A stretch of 64,000 bases of DNA from Myxococcus sp. RHSTA-1-4 (lineage in GTDB: Bacteria > Myxococcota > Myxococcia > Myxococcales > Myxococcaceae). Of the stretch, positions 52,655 through 61,855 are shown in pieces (the stretch's first letter is position 1; each line of letters starts with the position of its first letter). A program made the translations under genes and the position numbers. The DNA is taken from the NCBI RefSeq assembly GCF_020037125.1, contig NZ_JAIQDG010000005.1, forward strand, positions 186,001 to 250,000, given 5' to 3'. The notes below the pieces were generated by a model. The model searched no databases. It worked only from the letters and a program-made list of their open reading frames with translations, and was not told where the DNA came from.

Positions 52655-54514
52655 ATGTTCGCCGCACCTCGCCGTTCCCGCAGCGCCCTGCTGCTCTCCC
52701 TCTTCACCCTCTCCGCCTGCGGAGGCGGAAACACGCCGCCGCCCCCCACCACGAACCCGCCTCCCGCCGAAAAGCCGCTGGCCACGCTCCAGGGCCAGCT
52801 CGCGCCCACGCCGGGCACCGAGGTGACGCGTCCGGTCCGCCTCGCGCTGGCGTGGTACCCCGGCCTGCTCACCGAGGGCCCCGGACCGGTGAGCAACCCA
52901 CTCGGCATCGTCACCGAGGATGTCGCGTACCCGGGCGGATTCCCCGCGAGCTACACCTTCGACGTGACGAGCCCGCCTCCGGCCGAGGCACTGGTGCAGC
53001 TCGGCGACGGAATGCGGGGTAGAGGCTCGGTGGGCATCCTCCTCGCCTACGACGACCGCAACGGCAACACCACGCTGGACACCATCCCCGCGGACGGCAC
53101 GCCGGTGGACCGCGTGTTGGGCGCGTCGCTCGCATGGACCCGGCCGCCCGCCTTCATGGTGGTCTACCTCGACTCCGCGCAGGCGCCCGCCACGGGGCTG
53201 AAGCAGGGCTTCAACCTGGTGCGCATCACCGACAACCTCACCTCCCAGGTGGTGCCGCTCACCACGCCCATCCCGCTGTCGCTGCACGACGACCCCATGC
53301 TCGACGCGTTCGTCTGCGAGGCGGCATGGGACGACACCGTGGAGCAGGCCCCGTGCGGCCTGGGTGATGAGGAGCCCGTCGAGGGCCTGCTCACGCTCGG
53401 TGGCGAGCTCGTCGTCAATGGCACCCGGGCCGACGTGTCGCTCGAGGTGCGCCGGGACGGAGAGAGCGTGAAGGCCGCGCAGGTGACGGTGGGCGACGAG
53501 GTCGCCACGTACGACGCCACGCTGGAGCGCTACACGCTCCACCTGGAGGACACCTCGGGAACCCTCGGGTCCGGCCTCGTCACGGTGATGGCGAAGGTGG
53601 GCGAGGCGGAGGTCGCGCGGACGGTGGTGGTGCCCGGCGACTTCCAGGTGACCTGGCCCACCCTGCCCATGAGCTACAGCCCCGGTGCGTCCGTGCGCGT
53701 GGCGTGGACGCTGGCCCGGGGCGCTTCCGACTACACGGCGAGCGTGGTCGCCGGAGACCAGGTGCTCGCCTCGGACGAGACGCAGGGCCGCTGGCTGGAG
53801 CTCTCACCCCTGGCGTACGGGGGCGACGCGACGGTGCGCGTCGTGGCGTCCGAGGAGAGCGATGGCCTCGTCGTGCGGCGGGTGCGCGAGCTGCCCATCT
53901 CCTTCACTTCGTGCGACAGCGTGACGGAGGGCAGCGAGCTCACGGTGGAGGGCGAGTTCGAGCAGTACGCCTGGGACATCCTCCAGCAGGAGGCCAGCTC
54001 GGTGCGCGTCGAGGTCAAGGACGGCGGGATTGCCGTGACGGACGCGAAGGTGATGCTCAGCGGGTGGGACGTGCCGTACCTGAACGAGCAGGGCGCCTAT
54101 AGCAATGGCTTCTACTCGCTGGGGCCTCCGGTGTTTGGTGACACGGTCGAGCTGCGCGTGATGCGCGAGGGCGAGGTGCTCTGCCGCACGCTGACGCTGC
54201 CGGGTGACTTCGACCTGACGCTGCACGGTGAGGCCGAGCGCCCCACCGGCTCGCCCCTGGCCGTGAGCTGGACCCGCGCCCCGGGCGCCGTGCGGTACGA
54301 CCTGCTGCTCGAGCCGGCGCTCCAGCAGCCCCTCTACTCGGCGAGCACCAACGAGCTGGAGTACACGTTCGAGAAGGTTGACGCCGTCGGGAACCTCAGC
54401 CTGCGCGTGGCCGCGGTGGCCCACCCCGCGCACAACGACACCCTGGGATGGATGGACGTGAAGCGGCTGCGCCTGGGAGGCGCCACCTTCACGGGCGTGA
54501 CGACGGCGGAGTGA
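52655..54514 (+). CDS. Lipoprotein (paralogue B) under its own ECF-like promoter
   Basis: I start at ATG 52655, which gives a lipoprotein leader ending LSACGGG; an upstream ATG at 52607 adds 16 residues lacking signal character and would lie near the inferred transcript start. The product has 619 residues. The first half is paralogous to the 51313 gene (VRLALAWYPG, GIVTEDV, GILLAYDDRNGNTTLD, ATGLKQGFNLVRI). The second half has two further beta-sandwich-like repeats (LPMSYSPGASVRVAWTLARG and ERPTGSPLAVSWTRAPGAVR). Its role is unknown; co-regulation with the protease is inferred from the promoter. Confidence 0.6.
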   Translation: MFAAPRRSRSALLLSLFTLSACGGGNTPPPPTTNPPPAEKPLATLQGQLAPTPGTEVTRPVRLALAWYPGLLTEGPGPVSNPLGIVTEDVAYPGGFPASYTFDVTSPPPAEALVQLGDGMRGRGSVGILLAYDDRNGNTTLDTIPADGTPVDRVLGASLAWTRPPAFMVVYLDSAQAPATGLKQGFNLVRITDNLTSQVVPLTTPIPLSLHDDPMLDAFVCEAAWDDTVEQAPCGLGDEEPVEGLLTLGGELVVNGTRADVSLEVRRDGESVKAAQVTVGDEVATYDATLERYTLHLEDTSGTLGSGLVTVMAKVGEAEVARTVVVPGDFQVTWPTLPMSYSPGASVRVAWTLARGASDYTASVVAGDQVLASDETQGRWLELSPLAYGGDATVRVVASEESDGLVVRRVRELPISFTSCDSVTEGSELTVEGEFEQYAWDILQQEASSVRVEVKDGGIAVTDAKVMLSGWDVPYLNEQGAYSNGFYSLGPPVFGDTVELRVMREGEVLCRTLTLPGDFDLTLHGEAERPTGSPLAVSWTRAPGAVRYDLLLEPALQQPLYSASTNELEYTFEKVDAVGNLSLRVAAVAHPAHNDTLGWMDVKRLRLGGATFTGVTTAE

Positions 54515-54682
54515 AGTGATGCGGCGGGTGGAGGGCTCCTCGCGGTCAGGGGCTCCTCACCCGCCGGGCTGCGTTTCGCTCGGATGCCGTGCCGTCCACC
54601 AGGCGGACAGGCCTGGGCCCACCGGCTCGGACGACTTCACGATGAGTCTGTTTCAAGGTCGCCCAGGGTCGGGCTACACCCG

Positions 54683-54711
54683 TTGATGAAAATAATGCGT
54701 TTCGGCATAAC
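54683..54711 (+). promoter_or_regulatory. Housekeeping-type promoter candidate for the STAS gene
   Basis: TTGATG (54683-54688) and CATAAC (54706-54711) are separated by 17 bases in a locally AT-rich stretch, 54 bases before the STAS-protein start. A palindrome GGGAAATGTTTCCC (54725-54738) lies just downstream and could be an operator. Confidence 0.5.
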
Positions 54712-54764
54712 CAAACCATCCATCGGGAAATGTTTCCCCCTCGTCCCGCTCCGGTGTCGCGTCC

Positions 54765-55466
54765 ATGGCCCAGCCGCACCCTGTGTCTCCTTCCGTCATC
54801 ACCGTCGACCTGGACCGCCTCGAGCGCATCCGCGACCTGCTGGCCATGATCTCCCTCGGTGAGTTCGACCCGGCCCAGCACCTCATCCCCGTCACGGGCG
54901 CGGACGAGTTCTCCGGGTTCGAGGAGACCATCAACCTCTTCGCTCGCCAGCTCCACGCCTCCGTTCGCGAGAACGAACAGTCCATGCAGAAGCTGGACTC
55001 CGCGCGGCGCGAGCTGGAGGAGAAGCTGAGCACCATCGAGCAGCAGCGCCTGGCCATCCGGGACCTGTCCACCCCCATCATCGAGCTGTGGGAGGACATC
55101 CTGACGCTGCCCATCGTGGGCGTGATGGACACCCAGCGCTCGCTGGAGATGACCGAGCGGCTGCTCTATCGCATCTCCCAGGGCAAGGCCCGCTGCGCCA
55201 TCATCGACATCACCGGCGTGGAGGTCGTGGACACGTCGACGGCCAACCACTTCATCAAGATGGTCAACGCGGCGCGCCTGCTTGGCACCTACTGCGTCAT
55301 CACCGGCATCAGCCCGCTGATTGCCCAGACGCTGGTCCAGATTGGCGTGGACCTGCGCGGCGTGAAGACGCTCGGCAGCCTCAGGGACGGTCTCAAGGAC
55401 TGCCTCCGCCATCTGCACAACCACGCCGCCGCTCGTGCCCTCGATGCGAGCGGTCACCAGGGCTAG
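54765..55466 (+). CDS. RsbR-like STAS-domain protein
   Basis: The 233-residue protein has an N-terminal helical region (about 15-105, including a coiled coil ENEQSMQKLDSARRELEEK) and a C-terminal STAS domain. The STAS part begins STPIIELWEDILTLPIVG and contains the phosphorylation site in EVVDTSTANHF, as in RsbR/RsbS stressosome proteins. RsbR proteins gather signals and are phosphorylated by RsbT-type kinases to control partner-switching pathways. No RsbT or RsbS gene is nearby. It is followed after 9 bases by a small sensor-like gene, probably a functional partner. Confidence 0.85.
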   Translation: MAQPHPVSPSVITVDLDRLERIRDLLAMISLGEFDPAQHLIPVTGADEFSGFEETINLFARQLHASVRENEQSMQKLDSARRELEEKLSTIEQQRLAIRDLSTPIIELWEDILTLPIVGVMDTQRSLEMTERLLYRISQGKARCAIIDITGVEVVDTSTANHFIKMVNAARLLGTYCVITGISPLIAQTLVQIGVDLRGVKTLGSLRDGLKDCLRHLHNHAAARALDASGHQG

Positions 55467-55475
55467 GGACTCTCC

Positions 55476-56066
55476 ATGTCACACGCATTCAAAGGCATCC
55501 AGGCCAGCGGCTCGAGCGTCTACTCCGTCGTCGCCGCCATCAAGTCGTTCTCGGTCCTCGTCAATGAGCTCATGCAGGACCTGAAGGTCCAGACGCGGGA
55601 TGAGCGCGGCGTGCTCGTCCTCGACACGAACGCCTGGTACGACCTGGAGCTCTACCTGCCGGTCTACAAGAGGATCGACACCCTGCTCGGCGGCCGGGGC
55701 CTGGAGAAGGTCGGGTCGTTCGTTCCGCAGAACGCCGTGTTCCCGCCGCACGTCAAGGACGTCCAGTCGGCGCTCGCCTCCATCGACATCGCCTACCACA
55801 TGAACCACCGGAAGGACGGGCGGGACATGTTCAACCCGGCGACCGGGGAGATGATGGAGGGAATCGGGCACTACACGTACCAGCCCGTGGCCGGGAAGAA
55901 CGAGGCCGTCATGGTGTGTGACAATCCCTACCCGTGCCGCTTCGACATGGGACTCATCAAGGGAATGGCCCAGCGCTTCCAGCCCCAGGCCACCCTCACG
56001 CATGACGCCCACCAGGGCTGCCGGCACAAGGGCGCGGCGTCCTGCACCTACGTCATCACCTGGTAG
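55476..56066 (+). CDS. Small V4R/haem-NO-binding-like sensor protein
   Basis: The 196-residue protein has no signal peptide. The N-terminus (KSFSVLVNELMQDLKV) is helical. The C-terminal third (MVCDNPYPCRFDMGLIKG ... GCRHKGAASCTYVITW) has the C...G..xC.Y pattern seen in V4R/4-vinyl-reductase-like and haem-NO-binding-like small-molecule sensor domains. The family call is tentative. It follows the RsbR-like gene by 9 bases, so a sensory input for that protein is a reasonable inference. Confidence 0.45.
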   Translation: MSHAFKGIQASGSSVYSVVAAIKSFSVLVNELMQDLKVQTRDERGVLVLDTNAWYDLELYLPVYKRIDTLLGGRGLEKVGSFVPQNAVFPPHVKDVQSALASIDIAYHMNHRKDGRDMFNPATGEMMEGIGHYTYQPVAGKNEAVMVCDNPYPCRFDMGLIKGMAQRFQPQATLTHDAHQGCRHKGAASCTYVITW

Positions 56067-56146
56067 GCCCGGCGTCCAAGGCCGCGGCTTGAGGTACAGC
56101 AGGTCCCCAGACCTCATTTCCGCAACGCGCCCGGGACGGCGCTAGA

Positions 56147-57238
56147 GTGCCGCGCGTGCACCGCGCGCTCCTGACTCTCGCCGTCCTGCTCCTGCTCGCC
56201 TCCGGCTGCAGGCACGCCAACCTTCCCGTGCTGCCCGCCAGCCATGGCGAGCTCTCGCGGATGATGGACCGGTACCTGGATGATGCCCCGGAGCCGGACA
56301 GCCTCCTCAGGGGAGTGGAGCTCTCGCTGAGCGACCCGCGGCCGCGGGTCGTCGTGGAGCCCGCCGAGGCGCCCGCCATCATGGCGGAAGCCCTCCGGGC
56401 GCTGGACGGGAACCCCACGGAGGAGCAGATCCGGCAGGCCCACGCGGACCTCGGGGGCGCCTGCACCGCTCCATTTCCCCCGGCGTGCGAGGCCCTTCAG
56501 GACCTATGGGACAACCCGCGGGCGCTCGATCTCCGGCGGCCCGCCCTCACCCGTGAAGCGCGCGAGCTGCGGGCCGCCACCCTGGTCGTCATCCAGTGCC
56601 GGCTCACCGTGGAGGGCAAGCCGCGGGACTGCCGGGTGATAGAGAGCGCTCCAGCAGGGTTCACGGACGCGCTGATGGGCGTCGTGTTCAACGCGCGGTA
56701 CTGGCCCGCGAAGTTCGCGGGCCATCCGGTCGAGGTCCCCTACGTCTTCCACTTCCCCATCAATCCCGACCTCGCGCCGCTCACCCGGGAGGCTCAACTC
56801 GGCTGGGCCCGCGCCCGCACGATGCGGTTCCCCAACAGTCCCCATGCCTGGGCGCACCTGGCGTATTCGCTCGCGAAGTTCGAGCCGGAGGACCCCGCGT
56901 ACCCCGCGACGCTGCAGCGCCTCCACACGCTCGCTCCCGAGGACTGGTGGTCCGCCAACGAGCTGGCCTGGCACCATGCCCAGGCGGGCCGCTACACCGA
57001 GGCCGCGCCCCTCGCGAGGACGGCGTGGAGGAGGGCACCTCGCAATGCCTACGTCCTGGAGACCCTCGCGGCGGTGAGCGCGGGGCTGGACCGCTGCGAG
57101 GAGGCCGTGGCCCATCAACGTGACGCGGTGGCCGCGCTGCCGAAGCCCTGGCCCGCCCCGGAGCGGGAGCGCTTCCAGCACACGCTGGAGGCGTACCTCC
57201 AGAAGTGCCCGGGCGCCGCGCCCGCGGCGTCGCACTGA
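56147..57238 (+). CDS. Lipoprotein with TonB C-terminal-like domain and TPR-like region
   Basis: The protein has 363 residues; the GTG at 56147 or the GTG three codons later starts a lipoprotein leader with lipobox ASGC. Residues about 140-205 (VVIQCRLTVEGKPRDCRVIES ... RYWPAKFAGHPVEVPYVF, read as separate strands) match the C-terminal domain of TonB-like proteins. The last 140 residues are helical with TPR-like spacing (AWAHLAYSLAK, WSANELAWHHAQ). Unlike a true TonB it has no inner-membrane anchor or Pro-rich spanner, so energy transduction is unlikely. A periplasmic binding or assembly role is possible. Confidence 0.55.
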   Translation: MPRVHRALLTLAVLLLLASGCRHANLPVLPASHGELSRMMDRYLDDAPEPDSLLRGVELSLSDPRPRVVVEPAEAPAIMAEALRALDGNPTEEQIRQAHADLGGACTAPFPPACEALQDLWDNPRALDLRRPALTREARELRAATLVVIQCRLTVEGKPRDCRVIESAPAGFTDALMGVVFNARYWPAKFAGHPVEVPYVFHFPINPDLAPLTREAQLGWARARTMRFPNSPHAWAHLAYSLAKFEPEDPAYPATLQRLHTLAPEDWWSANELAWHHAQAGRYTEAAPLARTAWRRAPRNAYVLETLAAVSAGLDRCEEAVAHQRDAVAALPKPWPAPERERFQHTLEAYLQKCPGAAPAASH

Positions 57239-57369
57239 CACGGTCCGGGCCGCGAGGCGCCGGAGGGCGGCTGCCCGCCCCCCAGGCGAGAACCTGCCTC
57301 CTCCACCCCGGGTGCCCAGGTTTCGGTAATCAACGGCGTACGGCAACCAGGGAAAGGAGCAGGCACGGG

Positions 57370-58710
57370 ATGCAGGCACAGGCTTCCGGGGAGCAGCGCC
57401 CACGTGGCGGGTGGAGGTTCCTGCTCCGGGCCCTGGGCCACCGCAACTACCGCCTCTTCTTCGCCGGGCAGAGCGTGTCCCTCGTCGGCACGTGGCTCAC
57501 GCGGGTGGCGACCGCCTGGCTGGTGTACCGCCTCACGGGCTCGGCGCTGCTGCTGGGAGTCATCAGTTTCTGCGGGCAGATTCCCACCTTCCTCCTGGGC
57601 CCCTTCGCGGGCGTCCTGGTGGACCGGTGGAACCGGCACCGGCTGCTGGTGGTGACGCAGGGCCTGGCCATGCTCCAGTCCCTCGCCCTGGCGGCGCTCG
57701 CCCTCTCCGGCGTCATCGCCGTCTGGCACATCGCCGTGCTGATGGTCCTCCAAGGGCTCATCAACGCCTTCGACATGCCCGCGCGGCAGTCCTTCGTGGT
57801 GGAGATGGTGGAGGACCGCGCGGACCTGCCCAACGCCATCGCGCTCAACTCGTCCATGTTCAACGCGGCGCGGCTGCTGGGCCCCTCCCTGGCCGGCGCG
57901 CTCATCGCGCTGGTGGGCGAAGGCGGCTGCTTCCTCATCGACGGCATCAGCTATCTCGCGGTGCTGGGCTCGCTGCTGGCCATGCGCATCACCCCGCGCG
58001 TCCGGGAGCACCGGCATCAGCATGTGCTCACGGAATTGAAGGAGGGCTTCCAGCACGCCTTCCACTTCCCGCCCATGCGCGCCCTGCTGGGGCTGGTGGC
58101 CCTGGTGAGCCTGATGGGGATGCCCTTCACCGTGCTGATGCCGGTGATGGCGTCCCAGGTGCTGGGCGGCGGGGCCAACACGCTGGGCTTCCTGATGGCC
58201 GCCGCGGGGCTGGGCGCGCTCGGGGGCGCCGGGTTCCTGGCGTCCCGCCGGTCCGTGCGGGGACTGGGCGGCGTCATCGTCAGCACCACCCTGCTCTTCG
58301 GGGCGGGGCTGCTGGCCTTCTCCGCGTCCCGGAACCTGGCCCTGTCGCTGGTGGCCCTGGTGTTCACCGGCTTCGGGATGATGGTGACGACGGCGTCCTG
58401 CAACACCGTCCTGCAGACCATCGTCGAGGAGCGGATGCGCGGCAGGCTGATGAGCTTCTACACCATGTCCGTCATGGGCACCGCGCCCTTCGGCAGCCTG
58501 CTGGGGGGCGCGCTGGCGACGCACCTGGGCGCGCCGGTGACGCTGGCCATCGGCGGCACCATGTGCCTGGTGGCCGCGGCGTGGTTCTGGAGGAAGCTGC
58601 CCGCCCTGCGAGAGCGGGTGCGTCCCATCTACGTCCGCCTGGGCATCATCCCGGAGGTGGCCAAGGGCATGGACATGGCCGCCGAGCGCCCGGGGCCCCG
58701 GGAGGGCTGA
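57370..58710 (+). CDS. Major facilitator superfamily exporter (EntS/DHA3-like)
   Basis: The 446-residue protein has about twelve hydrophobic segments. It starts with FLLRALGHRNYRLFFAGQ, the DHA3/EntS-type N-terminus, and has the cytoplasmic loop motif FAGVLVDRWNRHRLLV. An AAGGAG ribosome-binding site precedes ATG 57370. The family exports siderophores, macrolides and other small molecules by proton antiport. No biosynthetic gene is adjacent, so the substrate is unknown. Confidence 0.85.
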   Translation: MQAQASGEQRPRGGWRFLLRALGHRNYRLFFAGQSVSLVGTWLTRVATAWLVYRLTGSALLLGVISFCGQIPTFLLGPFAGVLVDRWNRHRLLVVTQGLAMLQSLALAALALSGVIAVWHIAVLMVLQGLINAFDMPARQSFVVEMVEDRADLPNAIALNSSMFNAARLLGPSLAGALIALVGEGGCFLIDGISYLAVLGSLLAMRITPRVREHRHQHVLTELKEGFQHAFHFPPMRALLGLVALVSLMGMPFTVLMPVMASQVLGGGANTLGFLMAAAGLGALGGAGFLASRRSVRGLGGVIVSTTLLFGAGLLAFSASRNLALSLVALVFTGFGMMVTTASCNTVLQTIVEERMRGRLMSFYTMSVMGTAPFGSLLGGALATHLGAPVTLAIGGTMCLVAAAWFWRKLPALRERVRPIYVRLGIIPEVAKGMDMAAERPGPREG

Positions 58711-58735
58711 GCGTCCTCCCGGGCCCGGCGCCGCG

Positions 58736-60355
58736 TCACGGCACGCAGCCCGCCAGCGGCGTGTTCAGCCCGTTGAGCCCCGTCACGAGGTACGCGCGGG
58801 CGCCGCTCTGCCAGAAGCGGCGGGCCACGTGCTCCGCGTGCGGCATCATGGCCCCGCCCTCGGCGGAGTTCAGCCGCGCCGCGGGCCAGTTGCACGTCAG
58901 CTCCAGGATGCGCGCGCCGTTGCCGACGAAGTCCGCGTGGTTCTCGAAGGTGTAATACGTGGACTCGGAGCTGATGTGGCAGGTGCGGCAGTAGTTCTTC
59001 ACCACGCCGTCATACAGCGAGCGCCGGTCCGTCGCGTCGGAGCCCGACGACTCCCAGCCCGGCGGCAGGCGCTTGCCGTCGAAGGCCGCGTTCACCGTGT
59101 TGACGCCCGCCGGGTACCACTGGTCCACGAGGCGGGAGATGCCCGTGGTGGCCGGCACGGTGCCCTTCACCAGCGCGTTCAGCCTGCGGAGGCTCTCCGC
59201 CTGGTCGGCCCGCCGGAAGGGGGCGGCGGTGCTGTAGCGGAAGCTGTCCAGGTCGAACGGCAGGAAGCGCGCGTTGGCCACCGTCACCGTGCTGCCGGCC
59301 ACGCTGACGTACGAGTTGATGCCGTGGCACGTGAGGCAGTTGCGCGGGACGGTGTCATTGGCGAGGCGCGTGTCGAGCCCGGCCCGGGTGCTGCGGTTGC
59401 CCGCGGCGTCGTAGACCATGAAGGTGACCGGGTTGTTGGCGCGGGAGGGCTCGTACACCATGGCCACGGTGGCGAAGGCGCCGGTGCGCGAGGTCGCCTG
59501 GTTGAGCGCCGCGGTGATGTCCGCCTCCGAGGTGTGCCCGAAGGTGCCGTAGTTGCTCACGTGGCACGCCATGCCCGCGCCATGGTTGGCGTTGGCCGCG
59601 AAGCGCCGGCAATGCATCTCCCGGCCGATGCCGAGGTCGCCGTCGTTGTAATACGTGGCCGTCACCTCGGCCTCCGAGTCGCCGACGGTGGGAACCATGT
59701 AGCGCGAGCGGAAGGCCGCCAGCGTCAGCGGGGCGTTGATGGTGGTGTAGTAGTTGTTCGTCTCCGCGTCGCTGCCCACGCCCTTCTTGCTCAGGAAGCG
59801 GATTCCGCCCGTCACCCGGGGCAGCTCCAGGGGCGTGGGCGACGTCGACACCACCGCCAGCCGCGAGGCGCCGAGCCCTCCACAGTCCGTCGTCACGTCG
59901 GTCCAGGCCCAGTCCGGACGGCCGAGCACCTCCGAGAAGCAGTCGTCGAACGTCACGTCATCGAACGTCGCGTGCGTGTAGCCGTCGGACGTCAGCGCCC
60001 GGAGGAAGGCCAGGCCGCCGGCGGGCCAGCGCGCCGCGAAGGCCGCCGAGGGCACCGGCGTCACGTTGGCCGACCAGGGGTACACGGTGGCGCCCGTCGT
60101 GTCGTTGTAGCCCGAGGCCGCCGAAGTGGCCGTGGCGAGGGTAATCCAGTTGGCGCTGACGCTGGGGTCTGCGGTGGGACTGCTGAGCACCTGGACGCGG
60201 CTCGTGGCGTTCGCTGACGTGTGGTAGGCGGAGAAGGAGACCGTGGTGCCCGTCACCGGGCCGTTGAAGGTCTGCCCGTTCTGCGGGTCCAGGATGCAGG
60301 CCGTGCTCATCAAGCAGGCCGCGACGGCAAGTGAACGACGGATGGCTTTCGACAT
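58736..60355 (-). CDS. Lipoprotein with several CxxCH-type motifs
   Basis: The start at ATG 60355 gives a lipoprotein leader ending MSTAC. The 539-residue protein has CLTCH near residue 335 and CRTCH near residue 448 as clear haem c motifs; further Cys-His pairs (EMHCRRF, MACHVSNYG) lie mid-protein. The rest resembles other myxobacterial surface 'cytochrome' lipoproteins with no assigned substrate. A longer upstream frame runs into the IS element and is not translated as one product. The IS insertion starts about 145 bases upstream and may have altered expression. Confidence 0.6.
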   Translation of the reverse strand: MSKAIRRSLAVAACLMSTACILDPQNGQTFNGPVTGTTVSFSAYHTSANATSRVQVLSSPTADPSVSANWITLATATSAASGYNDTTGATVYPWSANVTPVPSAAFAARWPAGGLAFLRALTSDGYTHATFDDVTFDDCFSEVLGRPDWAWTDVTTDCGGLGASRLAVVSTSPTPLELPRVTGGIRFLSKKGVGSDAETNNYYTTINAPLTLAAFRSRYMVPTVGDSEAEVTATYYNDGDLGIGREMHCRRFAANANHGAGMACHVSNYGTFGHTSEADITAALNQATSRTGAFATVAMVYEPSRANNPVTFMVYDAAGNRSTRAGLDTRLANDTVPRNCLTCHGINSYVSVAGSTVTVANARFLPFDLDSFRYSTAAPFRRADQAESLRRLNALVKGTVPATTGISRLVDQWYPAGVNTVNAAFDGKRLPPGWESSGSDATDRRSLYDGVVKNYCRTCHISSESTYYTFENHADFVGNGARILELTCNWPAARLNSAEGGAMMPHAEHVARRFWQSGARAYLVTGLNGLNTPLAGCVP

Positions 60356-60497
60356 GGCGCCCTCGGGGTGGGGAGCGCGCATGGAGCAACATCGGGGCCA
60401 GGGCATGGCCCGGAGGGGCGGTTGCCCTCCCCTGTTGCCCCACGGACTACAATCGCAATCAGGTTGTGTCCATGGAGGCAACAGCCCGGACGGGGAC

Positions 60498-61778
60498 TCA
60501 GGGCGTGAGAAGAAATGAGCCTTCCGGCTCGTCGAACCACCCTTGCGCGATGGCGAGCAGGAGGTTGTGGGCGACGAGTGCGAGCAACCAAGCCGCTTCG
60601 GCTCGCTTGCGACCTCGTACGTGAAGCCTGCGCAGGCCTTGGCGCTCCTTGACCTGCGCATTGAGCAGCTCCGCCGCCGGTGCGCGCTGGGCGTATGTGC
60701 GCTTGCCTGCGGGGGTCTGCATCCGCGCACGCCACGCATCGATGGGTTCGCCTCGTTGGCGCCTGCTCGGTGCCCCCGGTGGAAGCAAGTTCTTGCGCGC
60801 CGGCAGGGGAGAGAAGACATGAATGCCCTGAGACTCGAGCGCGGAGAAGGCCTTGAGATTCCGATAGGCCCCGTCCACCAACCAGGCTTCGGGCTTGAGT
60901 CCCAGGACGCGGGCCACCCAGTGCACCATCGGTAGCAGTTGGGCAGCGTCCGTCCCCTCATTGGTGACACGACCGGCCAATGCCAGCCGGCTCTCGACGT
61001 CCGAGACGGCCTGCGCGTTGTAGGCGGGACGGTAGCCGCCGTCTGGCATGCGCATCACGTGTGCTTGTGGGTCGGTGAGCGAGGCTCGAGGTTCGCCACG
61101 AACGCCCCCCTTCGCACGTTTCTTACGCCGCGCTGCTGCCGGCAAAGCAGCGAGCGCGAGTGCCGCCCGGGCCTGTAAATCGGCCCGAGCGCGTTTCTGG
61201 GCTGCACGTGCCTTGGTGCTCGCGCCCCGCCGGCACTGGCCGGCGGCAGCAGCCTCCGTTGCCCGCTTCCGCAGGGTGGCCTTGCGGTGAAAAGAGGCAG
61301 CCCCCGCGGAGGCGCGCACACGCGTGCCGTCCTGGGCAACTCGCCGTGGCCGGCGTACGGCACCGCGGCTGCACAGGTCATCCAGCAGCTTGCCCAGCAA
61401 CGCCCGGAAGGCGGGGCCTGAGCGCGTCATGAAGGAGGACAGCGTATGGGCCGACACGCCGACGCCGACGCACAACCACCAGTACGCAACGTCCGTACGC
61501 AGCCGGGCCGCAATGGCATGAGCGCTGGAGAGGCCCTCCATCTGCCCATACACCCACAGCGCCAGCAACAGCCTCGGGTCCACCGCCGAACGACCCGCGT
61601 GATGCGGACGGGCGCGGATGGCGCGCTCGAAGTCCGACATGTCTAGCGCTTCGACCGCCGCCCATACGGCGCGAACCGGATGACCTCGGTCAACCAACTG
61701 CTCGTAGGTCCGAGCCGCCAGCACCTGAGTCCGTTTCGGCCGGAGCACACGCACTCGCGACCGTCTGCTCCCCGCCAT
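60498..61778 (-). CDS. IS1182-like transposase
   Basis: The 426-residue protein has the N-terminal DUF772-like region (PRLLLALWVYGQMEGLSSAH) and a DDE-type catalytic core: DGTRVRA (first Asp), then a basic region, AWLVDGAYRN (second Asp) and a late Glu in a helix near KERQGLRRLHVRGR. It is slightly shorter than many IS1182 transposases but appears intact. It ends exactly in the element's inverted repeat. Movement is likely still possible. Confidence 0.8.
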   Translation of the reverse strand: MAGSRRSRVRVLRPKRTQVLAARTYEQLVDRGHPVRAVWAAVEALDMSDFERAIRARPHHAGRSAVDPRLLLALWVYGQMEGLSSAHAIAARLRTDVAYWWLCVGVGVSAHTLSSFMTRSGPAFRALLGKLLDDLCSRGAVRRPRRVAQDGTRVRASAGAASFHRKATLRKRATEAAAAGQCRRGASTKARAAQKRARADLQARAALALAALPAAARRKKRAKGGVRGEPRASLTDPQAHVMRMPDGGYRPAYNAQAVSDVESRLALAGRVTNEGTDAAQLLPMVHWVARVLGLKPEAWLVDGAYRNLKAFSALESQGIHVFSPLPARKNLLPPGAPSRRQRGEPIDAWRARMQTPAGKRTYAQRAPAAELLNAQVKERQGLRRLHVRGRKRAEAAWLLALVAHNLLLAIAQGWFDEPEGSFLLTP

Positions 61779-61855
61779 GGCGAGTCATGATCGCACAGCT
61801 ACGCTTATGCATCCGTCGGACGCATCAGAAACGTTAATTTTTTCTCACGCCCTCA
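60498..61855 (-). mobile_element. IS1182-like insertion sequence
   Basis: Inverted ends AGGGCGTGAGAAGAAAT (left, from 60500) and AGGGCGTGAGAAAAAAT (right, minus strand, from 61853) flank a single intact transposase gene. The transposase stop codon lies inside the left end. I could not identify a target-site duplication. The element is about 1.35 kb. Confidence 0.75.
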
